A stretch of 12,041 nucleotides of DNA from BS750m-G57 sp964392945 (GTDB lineage Bacteria > Planctomycetota > Phycisphaerae > SM23-33). Position numbers and translations under genes: made by a program. Positions 1 to 6,579 of the stretch are shown here, one piece after another. The DNA lies in assembly GCA_964392945.1 (NCBI GenBank), contig CAYMSH010000190.1, forward strand, positions 1 through 12,041, written 5' to 3'. The notes below the pieces were generated by a model that ran no database searches, was not told the origin of the DNA, and was given only the letters and a program-made list of their open reading frames with translations. Position 1 is the first letter of the stretch. Each line of letters starts with the position of its first letter.

Positions 1-696
1 GAGGTACCCCTGGGGAGACGGACCGCCAAACGCCATCGCGCCGTGCGGATGCATGACATACATCGATCCGCAGCGATCGTTGACCCATATCCGCCGCCCG
101 GTCGCCGCGTCCAGCGCGCAAACGAATATCCCCTCGAACGGCCAGACGCCCGCGGCGCAGTAGACCCGTCCGCCAGCGACGACAATCCCGCCTCGCACGG
201 GCCAAACGGAGATCATTCTACCGTTGCCCAGGACCTTCCGGCCGGACGGCGCGACGCGACGCTTCCAGAGGAGCTTTCCGCTTGTCGCGGCCAGGCAGTA
301 AACGCGCCCGTCGTCGCTGCCGAAGTAGACCTTGCCGCCGGCGACGCTGGGAGCCAGGCGCACCGGACCGTCGGCGTAGAATCGCCATCGCTGCCGGCCG
401 GTGTCGGTGTCGATCGCGGTGACGCTGTCGCTTAGAGATGAACCGACAAACAGAGTCTTGCCGGCGACTACGGGCTCGTAACCGGCGTCGAACTGGAGCC
501 TCCCCTGGCGGACCTGCCAGAACGCCGGGGTGAGACGCCGATACGAACAGACCCATTGCAGATGCAGCTTGTCAGGCAGAACTTGAGTAGACGCCCCGCT
601 CCGCCTGGCGTCACACCGCCATTGGGGCCAATCGGCGCCGCGGGCGATCGATGTGAACAGGCCAAGTACGATCAATGTGCATATGCTTCGGTTCAT
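1..696 (-). CDS. PQQ-like beta-propeller repeat protein, exported (3' end outside window)
   Basis: The frame stays open from the ATG at 696 to the left window edge, giving 232 residues without a stop. It starts with a hydrophobic signal peptide (MNRSICTLIVLGLFTSIARG), followed directly by ADWPQWRCDARRSG, the opening typical of planctomycete PQQ-like propellers (D-W-P-Q-W-R-x-D-x-x-R-x-G). At least three blade motifs follow: a V-x-G-K-T-L-F-V-G strand with A-I-D-T-D-T-G-x-x-x-W at about residues 82-102, G-K-V-Y-F-G-S-D-D-G-x-V-Y-C-L with T-S-G-K-L-L-W at about 114-135, and G-R-V-Y-C-A-A-G with A-L-D-A-A-T-G-R-R-I-W at about 165-195. Such repeats form a BamB-like propeller that usually acts as a binding scaffold or, when PQQ is bound, as a dehydrogenase. 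Enzymatic PQQ residues cannot be judged from this fragment, and the short W-containing blades favour a non-enzymatic protein. Start choice: AGGA lies 9 nt upstream. The leader resembles that of the hydrolase at 4669. Confidence 0.9.
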   Translation of the reverse strand, partial: MNRSICTLIVLGLFTSIARGADWPQWRCDARRSGASTQVLPDKLHLQWVCSYRRLTPAFWQVRQGRLQFDAGYEPVVAGKTLFVGSSLSDSVTAIDTDTGRQRWRFYADGPVRLAPSVAGGKVYFGSDDGRVYCLAATSGKLLWKRRVAPSGRKVLGNGRMISVWPVRGGIVVAGGRVYCAAGVWPFEGIFVCALDAATGRRIWVNDRCGSMYVMHPHGAMAFGGPSPQGYL

Positions 697-807
697 CTGC
701 AATTATCCTAAACGGTTAAATCGTTTCCTCTCAGGCGGGTGACACGACATCACTGTGATACTGTAATGGCTCGGGTGGGCGTTCGGTAACACAAAACAGA
801 GTTTTCG
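697..807 (-). promoter_or_regulatory. Promoter/leader region of the beta-propeller gene, shared with the hydrolase gene
   Basis: Read on the minus strand, this 111-nt region aligns without gaps to 4670-4780, which lies immediately upstream of the hydrolase start at 4669. Conserved blocks are CGAAAACnnnTTTTG and GTTACC (about 779-807), ATTAnAnTAT (758-767), GAGGAAACGATTT (718-730) and TTTAGGATA containing the AGGA ribosome-binding site (704-712). The first block includes an AAAAC/GTTTT inverted repeat. If the A/T block is a -10 element, GAGGAAACGATTT lies in the mRNA leader. There is no good sigma-70 -35 at 17 bp. A separate ATCAC-T-GTGAT inverted repeat (749-759) is found only in this copy. 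Confidence 0.6.
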
Positions 808-871
808 CGGGCCGGCGCCGGGCAAGCGTGTTGAAACAGCACGCAAATGAAACTGGCGAATCTCGCTATTT

Positions 872-925
872 TATATTACAAGAACTTGTGCCGACTAGCG
901 CATCTTGCCGGCGGCGGCATAGAAT
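872..925 (+). promoter_or_regulatory. Candidate promoter elements for the lipoprotein gene
   Basis: An A/T-rich TATATT (872-877) and a TAGAAT (920-925) are the two possible -10 hexamers upstream of the start at 973. Neither has a convincing TTGACA-like partner at 16-18 bp. TAGAAT is also the -10 proposed for the CAP-domain gene (9702-9707). Between them is ACAAG-AA-CTTGT (878-889), a short inverted repeat. Confidence 0.25.
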
Positions 926-972
926 GACATTATTGAAAGACGCTCGCTAACAGTTAACACGGGAGACATATC

Positions 973-1524
973 ATGAAGCGAATCGCATTGTTGGGGCTGC
1001 TGGTGGTGTTGATGACGTCCGCCGGCGGTTGCCTGGGACGGGCGGCCAAGGAAGTGTTCCTCTCGCCGAAAGGGCTCACCGCCGCCGCCGGACAAAGCGG
1101 AACGCAACAAGACAGCTATTCCAAAGTCGAGTTCCAGGATTTCTCGAACACCGTCATCACCACGATGCCGGCGGACATGAACCGGATACTGCGAGGCGTG
1201 CTGGCCAAAGAACTCGCCGATCTCAAGCCCAAGAAAGCCGTGCTGGACCCTGCGGCGTCGCGAGTCCTGATCGTTCGCGGACAGTATCTGTACTACGAAG
1301 CGTCCGATGGCATTCTCGACCAGGCGTTCGGGCCGTTCGAAGAGATCATCGCTCTTGTCGAACTTGTCGACAAGACGTCCGGGGGTGTTGTGGCCAGAGG
1401 ATACTGCGTCGGCCGGACCAACACATCGCGACTCCAGGGCCCCACGCACAAAGCCGAAGGACTGTCCAAAGCGATAATAGAACTCATCGGCAAGAACTGC
1501 AAAACGCCCCCGCGGCCGGAATAA
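973..1524 (+). CDS. Small lipoprotein, DUF4410-like
   Basis: This encodes 183 residues. Residues 1-20 form a lipoprotein signal, a basic K-R start and hydrophobic core ending in T-S-A-G-G-C. C20 is the likely lipidated cysteine, although A at -3 of the lipobox is less usual than L or V. The mature part has an alternating alpha/beta pattern: V-E-F-Q-D-F-S-N near 53-60, a helix M-N-R-I-L-R-G-V-L-A-K-E-L, a strand V-L-I-V-R-G-Q-Y-L-Y-Y, then V-E-L-V-D-K-T-S-G-G-V-V-A-R-G-Y. This order resembles lipoproteins of the DUF4410 type, whose role is unknown. The assignment is by eye and tentative. GGGAG eight nt before the ATG supports the start. The last codons lie within the terminator hairpin shared with the convergent fbaA gene. 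No other gene on this strand is nearby, so it is probably transcribed alone. Confidence 0.75.
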   Translation: MKRIALLGLLVVLMTSAGGCLGRAAKEVFLSPKGLTAAAGQSGTQQDSYSKVEFQDFSNTVITTMPADMNRILRGVLAKELADLKPKKAVLDPAASRVLIVRGQYLYYEASDGILDQAFGPFEEIIALVELVDKTSGGVVARGYCVGRTNTSRLQGPTHKAEGLSKAIIELIGKNCKTPPRPE

Positions 1525-1539
1525 GCCGAGGGGGCGTTT
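1502..1539. terminator. Bidirectional intrinsic terminator between convergent genes
   Basis: AAACGCCCCC (1502-1511) and GGGGGCGTTT (1530-1539) are perfect 10-bp inverted arms around an 18-nt loop. The stem is GC-rich with an A/T base on each side, so either strand yields a hairpin followed by T residues: TTTT on the minus strand and TTT on the plus strand. It lies between the end of the lipoprotein gene, whose TAA at 1522-1524 is in the loop, and the end of fbaA at 1563. It probably stops transcription from both sides. Confidence 0.75.
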
Positions 1540-1562
1540 GTGGTCCGCCAGACTACGTATGA

Positions 1563-2633
1563 TCAGTTGACGCCAACGGCGTTCAAATCGGCATACGCCT
1601 GCTTGACGCGTTCGACGAGACCCTGCTGACCCTTGCGCAGCCATGTGCGCGGATCGTAGAATTTCTTGTTCGGCATGTCCGGACCTTCGGGGTTTCCGAG
1701 CTGTGTCTGCAGGTGGCCTTCGTTGCCTTTGTAGAAGTCGAGGATGCCTTTCCACGTGGCCCACTGCGTATCGGTGTCGATGTTCATCTTGATCACGCCG
1801 TAGGAGATCGACTCTTCGATTTCCGCCGGCGAGGAGCCCGATCCGCCATGGAACACGAAGTTCAGCGGCTGGGGCCCCACGTTGAATTTTTCCGAAACGT
1901 ATGCCTGGGAGTCGCGCAGGATCGTCGGGGTCAGCTTGACGTTACCCGGCTTGTAGACGCCATGGACGTTGCCGAACGAGGCCGCGACGGTGAAGTTCGG
2001 GCTGATGGGGCTCATCTTCTCATAAGCGTACGCCACGTCTTCGGGCTGGGTGTAAAGCTTGGACTCATCCATGTCGGAGTTGTCGACGCCGTCTTCTTCG
2101 CCGCCGGTGCAACCAAGTTCGATTTCGAGAGTCATGCCGATCTTGCTCATGCGCTGGAGGTACTTGCAGGAAATTTCCACGTTCTCTTCGAGCGTTTCTT
2201 CCGACAGGTCCAGCATGTGGGATGAGAAGAGCGGACGGCCCTTCTCTGCAAACCACTTTTCGCCTTCGTCCAGCAGCGCGTCGATCCACGGCAGCAACTT
2301 CTTGGCCGCGTGATCGGTGTGCAGGATCACGGCAACGCCGTAGGCTTCAGCCATCGCGTGCACGTGCTGGGCGCCTGAAATTGCGCCAAGGATCGCGCCG
2401 CGTTCTTTCAGGCCTTTGCCGGCGGTGAATGATGCGCCGCCGTTGGAGAACTGGATGATTACGGGTGAGTTAACCGCCGCGGCCGCTTCGAGAACACCGT
2501 TGATCGAATCGGTGCCTACAACGTTTACCGCCGGCAGTGCAAATCTGTTGGCCTTGGCGATCTGGAAAACTCTGGCGACGTCGTCACCGAAGAGAACACC
2601 GGGCTTAACTGCATCAAGAATCTTATCTGACAT
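1563..2633 (-). CDS. fbaA: Class II fructose-bisphosphate aldolase (class IIA, E. coli FbaA type)
   Basis: This cytosolic zinc enzyme reversibly cleaves fructose 1,6-bisphosphate into dihydroxyacetone phosphate and glyceraldehyde 3-phosphate in glycolysis and gluconeogenesis. The protein is 356 residues, against 358-359 in E. coli, and resembles the enterobacterial protein along its whole length. Visible active-site parts are H-T-D-H at 105-108 (catalytic D107 and zinc ligand H108), I-E-L-G-C-T-G-G-E-E-D-G with E172 matching the E. coli glutamate near 174, N-V-H-G with H224, F-H-G-G-S-G with H262, and the phosphate-binding stretch N-I-D-T-D-T-Q at 284-290. There is no signal peptide. The start is set by AAGGAG six nt before the ATG. 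The gene follows the exported hydrolase after 38 nt, with no visible terminator between, so co-transcription is possible. An own promoter inside the hydrolase gene cannot be excluded. Confidence 0.97.
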   Translation of the reverse strand: MSDKILDAVKPGVLFGDDVARVFQIAKANRFALPAVNVVGTDSINGVLEAAAAVNSPVIIQFSNGGASFTAGKGLKERGAILGAISGAQHVHAMAEAYGVAVILHTDHAAKKLLPWIDALLDEGEKWFAEKGRPLFSSHMLDLSEETLEENVEISCKYLQRMSKIGMTLEIELGCTGGEEDGVDNSDMDESKLYTQPEDVAYAYEKMSPISPNFTVAASFGNVHGVYKPGNVKLTPTILRDSQAYVSEKFNVGPQPLNFVFHGGSGSSPAEIEESISYGVIKMNIDTDTQWATWKGILDFYKGNEGHLQTQLGNPEGPDMPNKKFYDPRTWLRKGQQGLVERVKQAYADLNAVGVN

Positions 2634-2671
2634 AATATCTCCTTCATGGTTCTAGGGCTATTGCGGTCAAT

Positions 2672-4669
2672 TTACGGCCCCGCAGTTTGCTGTTTTCCTT
2701 CCAGGAATTCCAGCATCAATTTTTCACCGACATCGCGCCCGGCTCCGTGGCCGGCCCCGACGACTTTGTAGTGGATAACGGCGCCGTCAAGATAGCTGAA
2801 TATCTCCAGCTTGCCATCGGTCTTGGTCGGCGAGGTCAGCTTATTGCCTTTGTAACCCATCTGCTTTGCCCAGAGGAAGATGGACTCTTCGGCGTGGACA
2901 AACGGCAGCTTGCCGTCTTTGGCGGGGATAGCTCTTGACGGTCCGCCTTTGTACGGGACAAGACCGTCATTCGTACCGGAGATGTTCATCAGCCTCTTTC
3001 CACTCATCGGCCTGGCGATCTCTTTGTAATTATTGTCGGCGCCTTTGGCCTTGAAGTTCTTGCCGTCATGCTGGTAGCCGTTCAGCGGGCTGACGGCCGA
3101 GATGTAATTCCTGATGCAGGCCAGCTTGGTCTCGCATGCGATCTGGTTGACCAGCGCCGCGCCGTTGGAGTTGCCCAGGATGCTTACATTATCTTTCTGA
3201 ACGTTGGGGTACTTGGATATTTCCTTGATGATCGCCTCGATGAAACCGCGATCGTCAGCCTTCGAACGCTCCGAAACGATGTTCCAACTGGCCTTGTAGC
3301 CGTTGGGGGCGATCACGATATACTTCTTGGCCAGCATGCTGCCGGGCCTGGTGTAGCCGCGCAGCATTCCCCTGGCGTTTCCGCCGTTACCGTGCAGACA
3401 TATGAACACGGGAAACGCTTTCTTGCCGGGGCCGGCGGGAACATTCACATAGTACGGCCGCTTGTAATCGGTCTCCTGCGACCATGTTTGAGTTATGAAA
3501 CGCTCGCCCGATTTCAGATATTTGTCCGTAGCGGCGGGAGTTTTCGTCTCGGGCTTCTTACCGGGCTGTTTCTCAGGCGTCGCGGCGGGTTTCGCGCCGG
3601 TAGCCTTACCTCTGTTTTTCAGGGAGTGTGCGAAGACCCACTCCAGCAGCCCTTCCTGGGCCCAGGCCTTGCCGGCTGTCGCGGTGTGATTGGCGCCCTC
3701 GAAAATGGTCGTCCGAACCGATTTGGCGCCCAATTCCTTCATCGCTTTGCCCATCGCGATAACACTTCCGACGCGCCGCCGATCTCCCGTGCCGGCGATA
3801 GCCCATATCGGCAGGTCCACCATCTTCTTCAGGTCGGCCGGATTGGCGATGAAAGCCACCGGAACGATCGCCGCCAGACGCTCGGGCGAGTGCCGGGCCC
3901 AGTTCCACGTACCCAGACCGCCGAGACTGTAGCCGATGCAATAAACGCGGTCCGGATCGAGATCCTTGTGAGTTTTCATCAGGTAGTCGACAGCCTTGTT
4001 CAACGCCTCGGGATTCCAATGACTGCGGGAATGCGGGACCAGGATCTTGGCTACGTATTTGCTGTTTGCCGGGGTCATGACCCACTTGACGTCCCTGTTG
4101 CCCTTGAAAGACGAGACGTCGCTCTTCTTGGTTCCGCCGGCTCCGTGAAGCAGCACGATCAGCGGGACCTTTCCCTCGGGTTGTTTCAGCGGGTGGTACA
4201 GCAGGGCCTGCTTGTTCATATTCGAATCGACGGCCTGCACGTTTTGCGGGAAGGTGACCATTTCCAGACGCATGTCAACCGGCTTGCCCCCGCCGCCTGA
4301 GCCCGTCCCTGCGGCCTGGCGGATCTTCTGGAGCTTCTGGCGCTGTTCCTTTGTGTATACCTGGTAGATATCCTTCCGCATCTTGATCATGATCGCCATG
4401 CGGTCTTCGGGTTTCGCCTTCGCCTTGGCGATCGCAGCTTCGTTGATCTCCTTGATCTTCGCTTTCTGCGCGTCGCTCAGTCCAATTTCGGGGATTTTCA
4501 CTTGCCCGACCGCCCCGCCGCGTCTTCGCCCGCCCCGGCCGCGTCGCCGACGACCCCGCCTCTGCGGTTCAGGCTTATCGCCGTCTTTAGTTTCCTCAGC
4601 AACGAGCGTCCCGGCCAGCAGAGCCAGCAAGAAACACGCAACACACATTTCAATACGCTTCAGTTTCAT
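2672..4669 (-). CDS. Exported tandem alpha/beta-hydrolase (esterase/PHB-depolymerase-like) with Spy/CpxP-like N-terminal part
   Basis: This is a 665-residue exported protein. Order: signal peptide (1-25); strongly basic R/G-rich tract (37-52); a helical segment with two LTxxQ-like motifs, L-S-D-A-Q (64-68) and Y-T-K-E-Q (105-109), as in Spy/CpxP proteins; hydrolase domain 1 (about 130-350); a P/K/T-rich linker (about 352-385); hydrolase domain 2 (about 386-660). Domain 1 has oxyanion H-G-A-G-G (175-179), nucleophile G-Y-S-L-G-G (S248), acid G-T-G-D (D296) and A-N-H (H328). Domain 2 has H-G-N-G-G (426-430), G-N-S-N-G-A (S501), G-T-N-D (D568) and G-A-G-H (H641). Both triads look complete. Members of these families cleave esters such as acetyl or feruloyl groups on plant polysaccharides, or polyhydroxyalkanoates. 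The substrate is not visible here. The ATG at 4669 is preferred because AGGA then has the same 9-nt spacing as in the beta-propeller gene. The adjacent ATG at 4672 is possible. The in-frame extension to 4903 runs through the promoter region and is unlikely to be translated. Confidence 0.9.
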   Translation of the reverse strand: MKLKRIEMCVACFLLALLAGTLVAEETKDGDKPEPQRRGRRRRGRGGRRRGGAVGQVKIPEIGLSDAQKAKIKEINEAAIAKAKAKPEDRMAIMIKMRKDIYQVYTKEQRQKLQKIRQAAGTGSGGGGKPVDMRLEMVTFPQNVQAVDSNMNKQALLYHPLKQPEGKVPLIVLLHGAGGTKKSDVSSFKGNRDVKWVMTPANSKYVAKILVPHSRSHWNPEALNKAVDYLMKTHKDLDPDRVYCIGYSLGGLGTWNWARHSPERLAAIVPVAFIANPADLKKMVDLPIWAIAGTGDRRRVGSVIAMGKAMKELGAKSVRTTIFEGANHTATAGKAWAQEGLLEWVFAHSLKNRGKATGAKPAATPEKQPGKKPETKTPAATDKYLKSGERFITQTWSQETDYKRPYYVNVPAGPGKKAFPVFICLHGNGGNARGMLRGYTRPGSMLAKKYIVIAPNGYKASWNIVSERSKADDRGFIEAIIKEISKYPNVQKDNVSILGNSNGAALVNQIACETKLACIRNYISAVSPLNGYQHDGKNFKAKGADNNYKEIARPMSGKRLMNISGTNDGLVPYKGGPSRAIPAKDGKLPFVHAEESIFLWAKQMGYKGNKLTSPTKTDGKLEIFSYLDGAVIHYKVVGAGHGAGRDVGEKLMLEFLEGKQQTAGP

Positions 4670-4780
4670 CATCAAATATCCTAAAAAGCCAAATCGTTTC
4701 CTCGCGGCGGACGCCGCAACACCACCCCACATAATATAATAACTCTCCCCAGCGTCGGGTAACGCAAAAAACAGTTTTCG
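4670..4780 (-). promoter_or_regulatory. Promoter/leader region of the hydrolase gene, second copy of the shared element
   Basis: This region aligns without gaps to 697-807, with about 60% identity over 111 nt and identical spacing to the start codon. Blocks on the minus strand are CGAAAAC-T-GTTTTTTGCGTTACC (4758-4780), ATTATATTAT (4731-4740), GAGGAAACGATTT (4691-4703) and TTTAGGATA (4677-4685). The segments between blocks (4711-4730 and 4741-4750) are unrelated in the two copies, so conservation is confined to probable functional sites. ATTATATTAT is the best -10 candidate. A standard -35 is not evident. Confidence 0.6.
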
Positions 4781-4995
4781 ACTGTATGTACCAACGGCAA
4801 CGGCTCTGCCACCACGGATGGCACGGATGTAGTTACGGCCACGGCGTACGGCGACGGCGACGGCCAACGACGGATAGAGACAGATTAGCACTGATGGCGA
4901 CAACAGAGAGGCAGACAGACTTAGCCGTTGCCTGTCTACTGTCTACTTTCTACACCTCTACTATCTCGCGCAGCGCAGCGCCCCCCTCGTGCGCC
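4781..4995. repeat. Non-coding gap with short degenerate tandem repeats
   Basis: No gene is supported here. The stretch is built from several short repeat types. CACGGATG occurs twice (4813-4820 and 4822-4829). Degenerate ACGGC/GACGGC units run from about 4834 to 4873. The heptamer TGTCTAC, with variant TTTCTAC, is repeated three times at 4933-4953, followed by related CCTCTAC and CTATCTC. GCGCAGCGCAGCG is at 4969-4981. It separates the oxidoreductase from the hydrolase promoter. A clear terminator for the oxidoreductase is not visible. Confidence 0.55.
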
Positions 4996-6309
4996 TTATA
5001 CCAGCTTATTGGCTTCCGGTATGTTGGGGCACTTCATGTTCTTGCTGTCCCACTCGAGCTTCTGGCCCGGGAAGCGATTGCCGACAACGCCGAGCAACAC
5101 TGTCTCGGTAAGGGCGGCCGCGTAGGTGAAATCAGCGTGGGTTGACGGCTTGCCGGCCAGGGATGCGTCAATCCAGTCGTGGTAGTGATCCATCGGCTTG
5201 ATGTCAGGCTTTCCGGCCTTGGCTACGGACTGTTTAATGCTGTCGGGGAAGAACATCGGGCCGGACATGTGCGGGTGCAATATGCAGCCCTTTTCGCCGA
5301 CATAGACCGCGCCCTGGCCGGGGAATCGGGCGCCGCTGGGGAGCTTGAGTTCCGGGATCTTCTTGGTCTTGGCGTGCGTGCCGTCGAACCAGGTGAACCT
5401 GAAATCCCTGGCGGTGAATTTGCTTTCGCTGAAGCTGTATTCAACAGTGTTGGCCGTCGGGTGGCCGAACCCGTTTGACTTGCGGCACGTGGTCTTCACC
5501 CAGTTGGGATACGTAAGTTCCAGGGCCTTGAACGGCGTGTCAAAAATGTGAACGCCCATATCGCCAAGAGTACCGGCTCCGAAGTCCAGGTAGCAGCGCC
5601 ATCTCGAGGGATGAATGCCCTTCCTGTAAGGTTGCTTGGGAGCGTTGCCCAGCCACAGGGCCCAGTCCATGCCTTCGGGGACGGGCGCTTCAGGGCTGCG
5701 CGTGGCGCTGTCGTCGCCCCACTTCTTCGGAGACCAGACGTAGACCTTCTTGATCTTCCCGATCACGCCGCTCCTGAGATAGTGGCCGACGGATCTGTTG
5801 CCGACACTCGAATGCAGTTGGATGCCCATCCGGTTGACCACGCCGGTCTCGTCGGCGACTTTCTTCAGTTCGCGAGCGTGGGATATCTTGTTGGTCAGCG
5901 GTTTTTGCGTGTAAACGTGTTTGCCCTTCTTCATCGCGTCCAGCGTGACCGGGTGGTGATTGTGATCCGGCGTTGAAACGGCGATAGCGTCAAGCTTGTC
6001 GCCCATCTTGGCCAGCATCTCCCGGTAGTCCTGGAAGAGTTCGGGGCTCTTTGCCTTGGCGCCGAGTTTCTTGCCGCACCTGGTCATCTGGCGCTTGTCG
6101 GGATCGCACAACGCCACAACCTGCAGTTTGCTATGCGACATCATGGACTTAGTCGTGCCGCCGCCGTTGCCGCCGCATCCGACCAGACCGTATGTCAACT
6201 TGCCGCTGGGCGGATTGGCCAGCAGACCCGAGGGCAATATGCTCAACGTTCCGATAGCGGCCGTCGACTTAACGAAGTTCCTGCGAGTAATTCTTGTTAC
6301 GTTTTTCAT
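4996..6309 (-). CDS. Gfo/Idh/MocA family oxidoreductase with Tat signal
   Basis: This encodes 437 residues. The N-terminus has a twin-arginine signal, T-R-R-N-F-V-K-S (8-15), followed by a hydrophobic stretch ending near S-G-L-L-A-N, so the protein is probably exported folded with its cofactor. The Rossmann motif G-C-G-G-N-G (44-49) and C-D-P-D (68-71) bind NAD(P). Q-K-P-L (135-138) is the equivalent of the family's E-K-P, with the key lysine K136 kept and Q replacing E. G-D-M-G-V-H (249-254) in the C-terminal half supplies the usual aspartate and histidine. These enzymes oxidise or reduce sugars, inositols or their derivatives. Exported versions are numerous in planctomycetes and the substrate here is unknown. 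The ATG at 6309 is chosen over one at 6372 because it gives a Tat signal at the usual distance and has AGGAG upstream. The gene diverges from the one at 6580. Confidence 0.93.
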   Translation of the reverse strand: MKNVTRITRRNFVKSTAAIGTLSILPSGLLANPPSGKLTYGLVGCGGNGGGTTKSMMSHSKLQVVALCDPDKRQMTRCGKKLGAKAKSPELFQDYREMLAKMGDKLDAIAVSTPDHNHHPVTLDAMKKGKHVYTQKPLTNKISHARELKKVADETGVVNRMGIQLHSSVGNRSVGHYLRSGVIGKIKKVYVWSPKKWGDDSATRSPEAPVPEGMDWALWLGNAPKQPYRKGIHPSRWRCYLDFGAGTLGDMGVHIFDTPFKALELTYPNWVKTTCRKSNGFGHPTANTVEYSFSESKFTARDFRFTWFDGTHAKTKKIPELKLPSGARFPGQGAVYVGEKGCILHPHMSGPMFFPDSIKQSVAKAGKPDIKPMDHYHDWIDASLAGKPSTHADFTYAAALTETVLLGVVGNRFPGQKLEWDSKNMKCPNIPEANKLV

Positions 6310-6390
6310 CACAATACGCTCCTGGTTCCTCAACAGGCCCGCAACTCCCGGAAACATTTTCGCCCGGGACACCCGCGAACCTCTGGGTCT

Positions 6391-6419
6391 ATGCTACTTG
6401 CGCGACCAGGCGAATACAA
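6391..6419 (-). promoter_or_regulatory. Candidate sigma-70-like promoter for the oxidoreductase
   Basis: On the minus strand, TTGTAT (6414-6419) and TAGCAT (6391-6396) are separated by exactly 17 bp. This would give a leader of about 75 nt to the ATG at 6309. The -35 is weak, with three of six matches. Confidence 0.3.
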
Positions 6420-6425
6420 GATCCT

Positions 6426-6440
6426 TGCGACAGCGTCGCA
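6426..6440. promoter_or_regulatory. Inverted repeat between divergent genes, possible operator
   Basis: TGCGAC-AGC-GTCGCA is a perfect 6-bp inverted repeat with a 3-bp centre, lying just upstream of the proposed -35 of the oxidoreductase promoter and about 75 bp upstream of the rightward promoter. The position suits a regulator site. A chance match in GC-rich DNA is also possible. Confidence 0.3.
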
Positions 6441-6516
6441 TGGCCCACACCGCAACGCCGTTGTTGTTAACTTCCCGTATCTTCCGCAGTTCCGCGTTTA
6501 AAAAAGCCGTTTCGGT

Positions 6517-6544
6517 TTGTAGAACTGGCCGCATCGGATACAAT
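6517..6544 (+). promoter_or_regulatory. Candidate promoter for the 1020-residue NPCBM protein gene
   Basis: TTGTAG (6517-6522) and TACAAT (6539-6544) are 16 bp apart, a good sigma-70-like pair. Transcription would start near 6551 and leave a leader of about 29 nt. The -10 region TCGGATACAAT, preceded by GGCCGC, recurs as GGCCGC-TTA-TCGGATAGAAT upstream of the CAP-domain gene. Confidence 0.45.
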
Positions 6545-6579
6545 CAGCTCGGCACACCGCCACAGACTCGGGTTCGATC

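Noticed and set aside
711..724. A hairpin AAACG/CGTTT in the beta-propeller leader as a conserved RNA structure
   Set aside because: The second copy at 4684-4697 does not keep the pairing, so the sequence rather than this stem is conserved.
895..1764. A 289-codon minus-strand open frame across the lipoprotein gene and the end of fbaA
   Set aside because: It overlaps the aldolase coding end and the terminator and has no recognisable domain. Both overlapped genes are well supported.
3068..4300. A 410-codon plus-strand open frame opposite the hydrolase gene
   Set aside because: The minus strand carries two complete catalytic triads here. The plus-strand product shows no family features and no ribosome-binding site was seen.
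4670..4903. Extension of the hydrolase start to an ATG at 4903
   Set aside because: The extra 78 residues would be read through the promoter blocks and would place the signal peptide internally.
4933..4953. A CRISPR-like array in the TGTCTAC repeats
   Set aside because: The units are 7 bp, contiguous and imperfect, without spacers or cas genes.
6310..6372. Start of the oxidoreductase at 6372
   Set aside because: It would put 21 residues before the Tat signal and skip the AGGAG that precedes the ATG at 6309.
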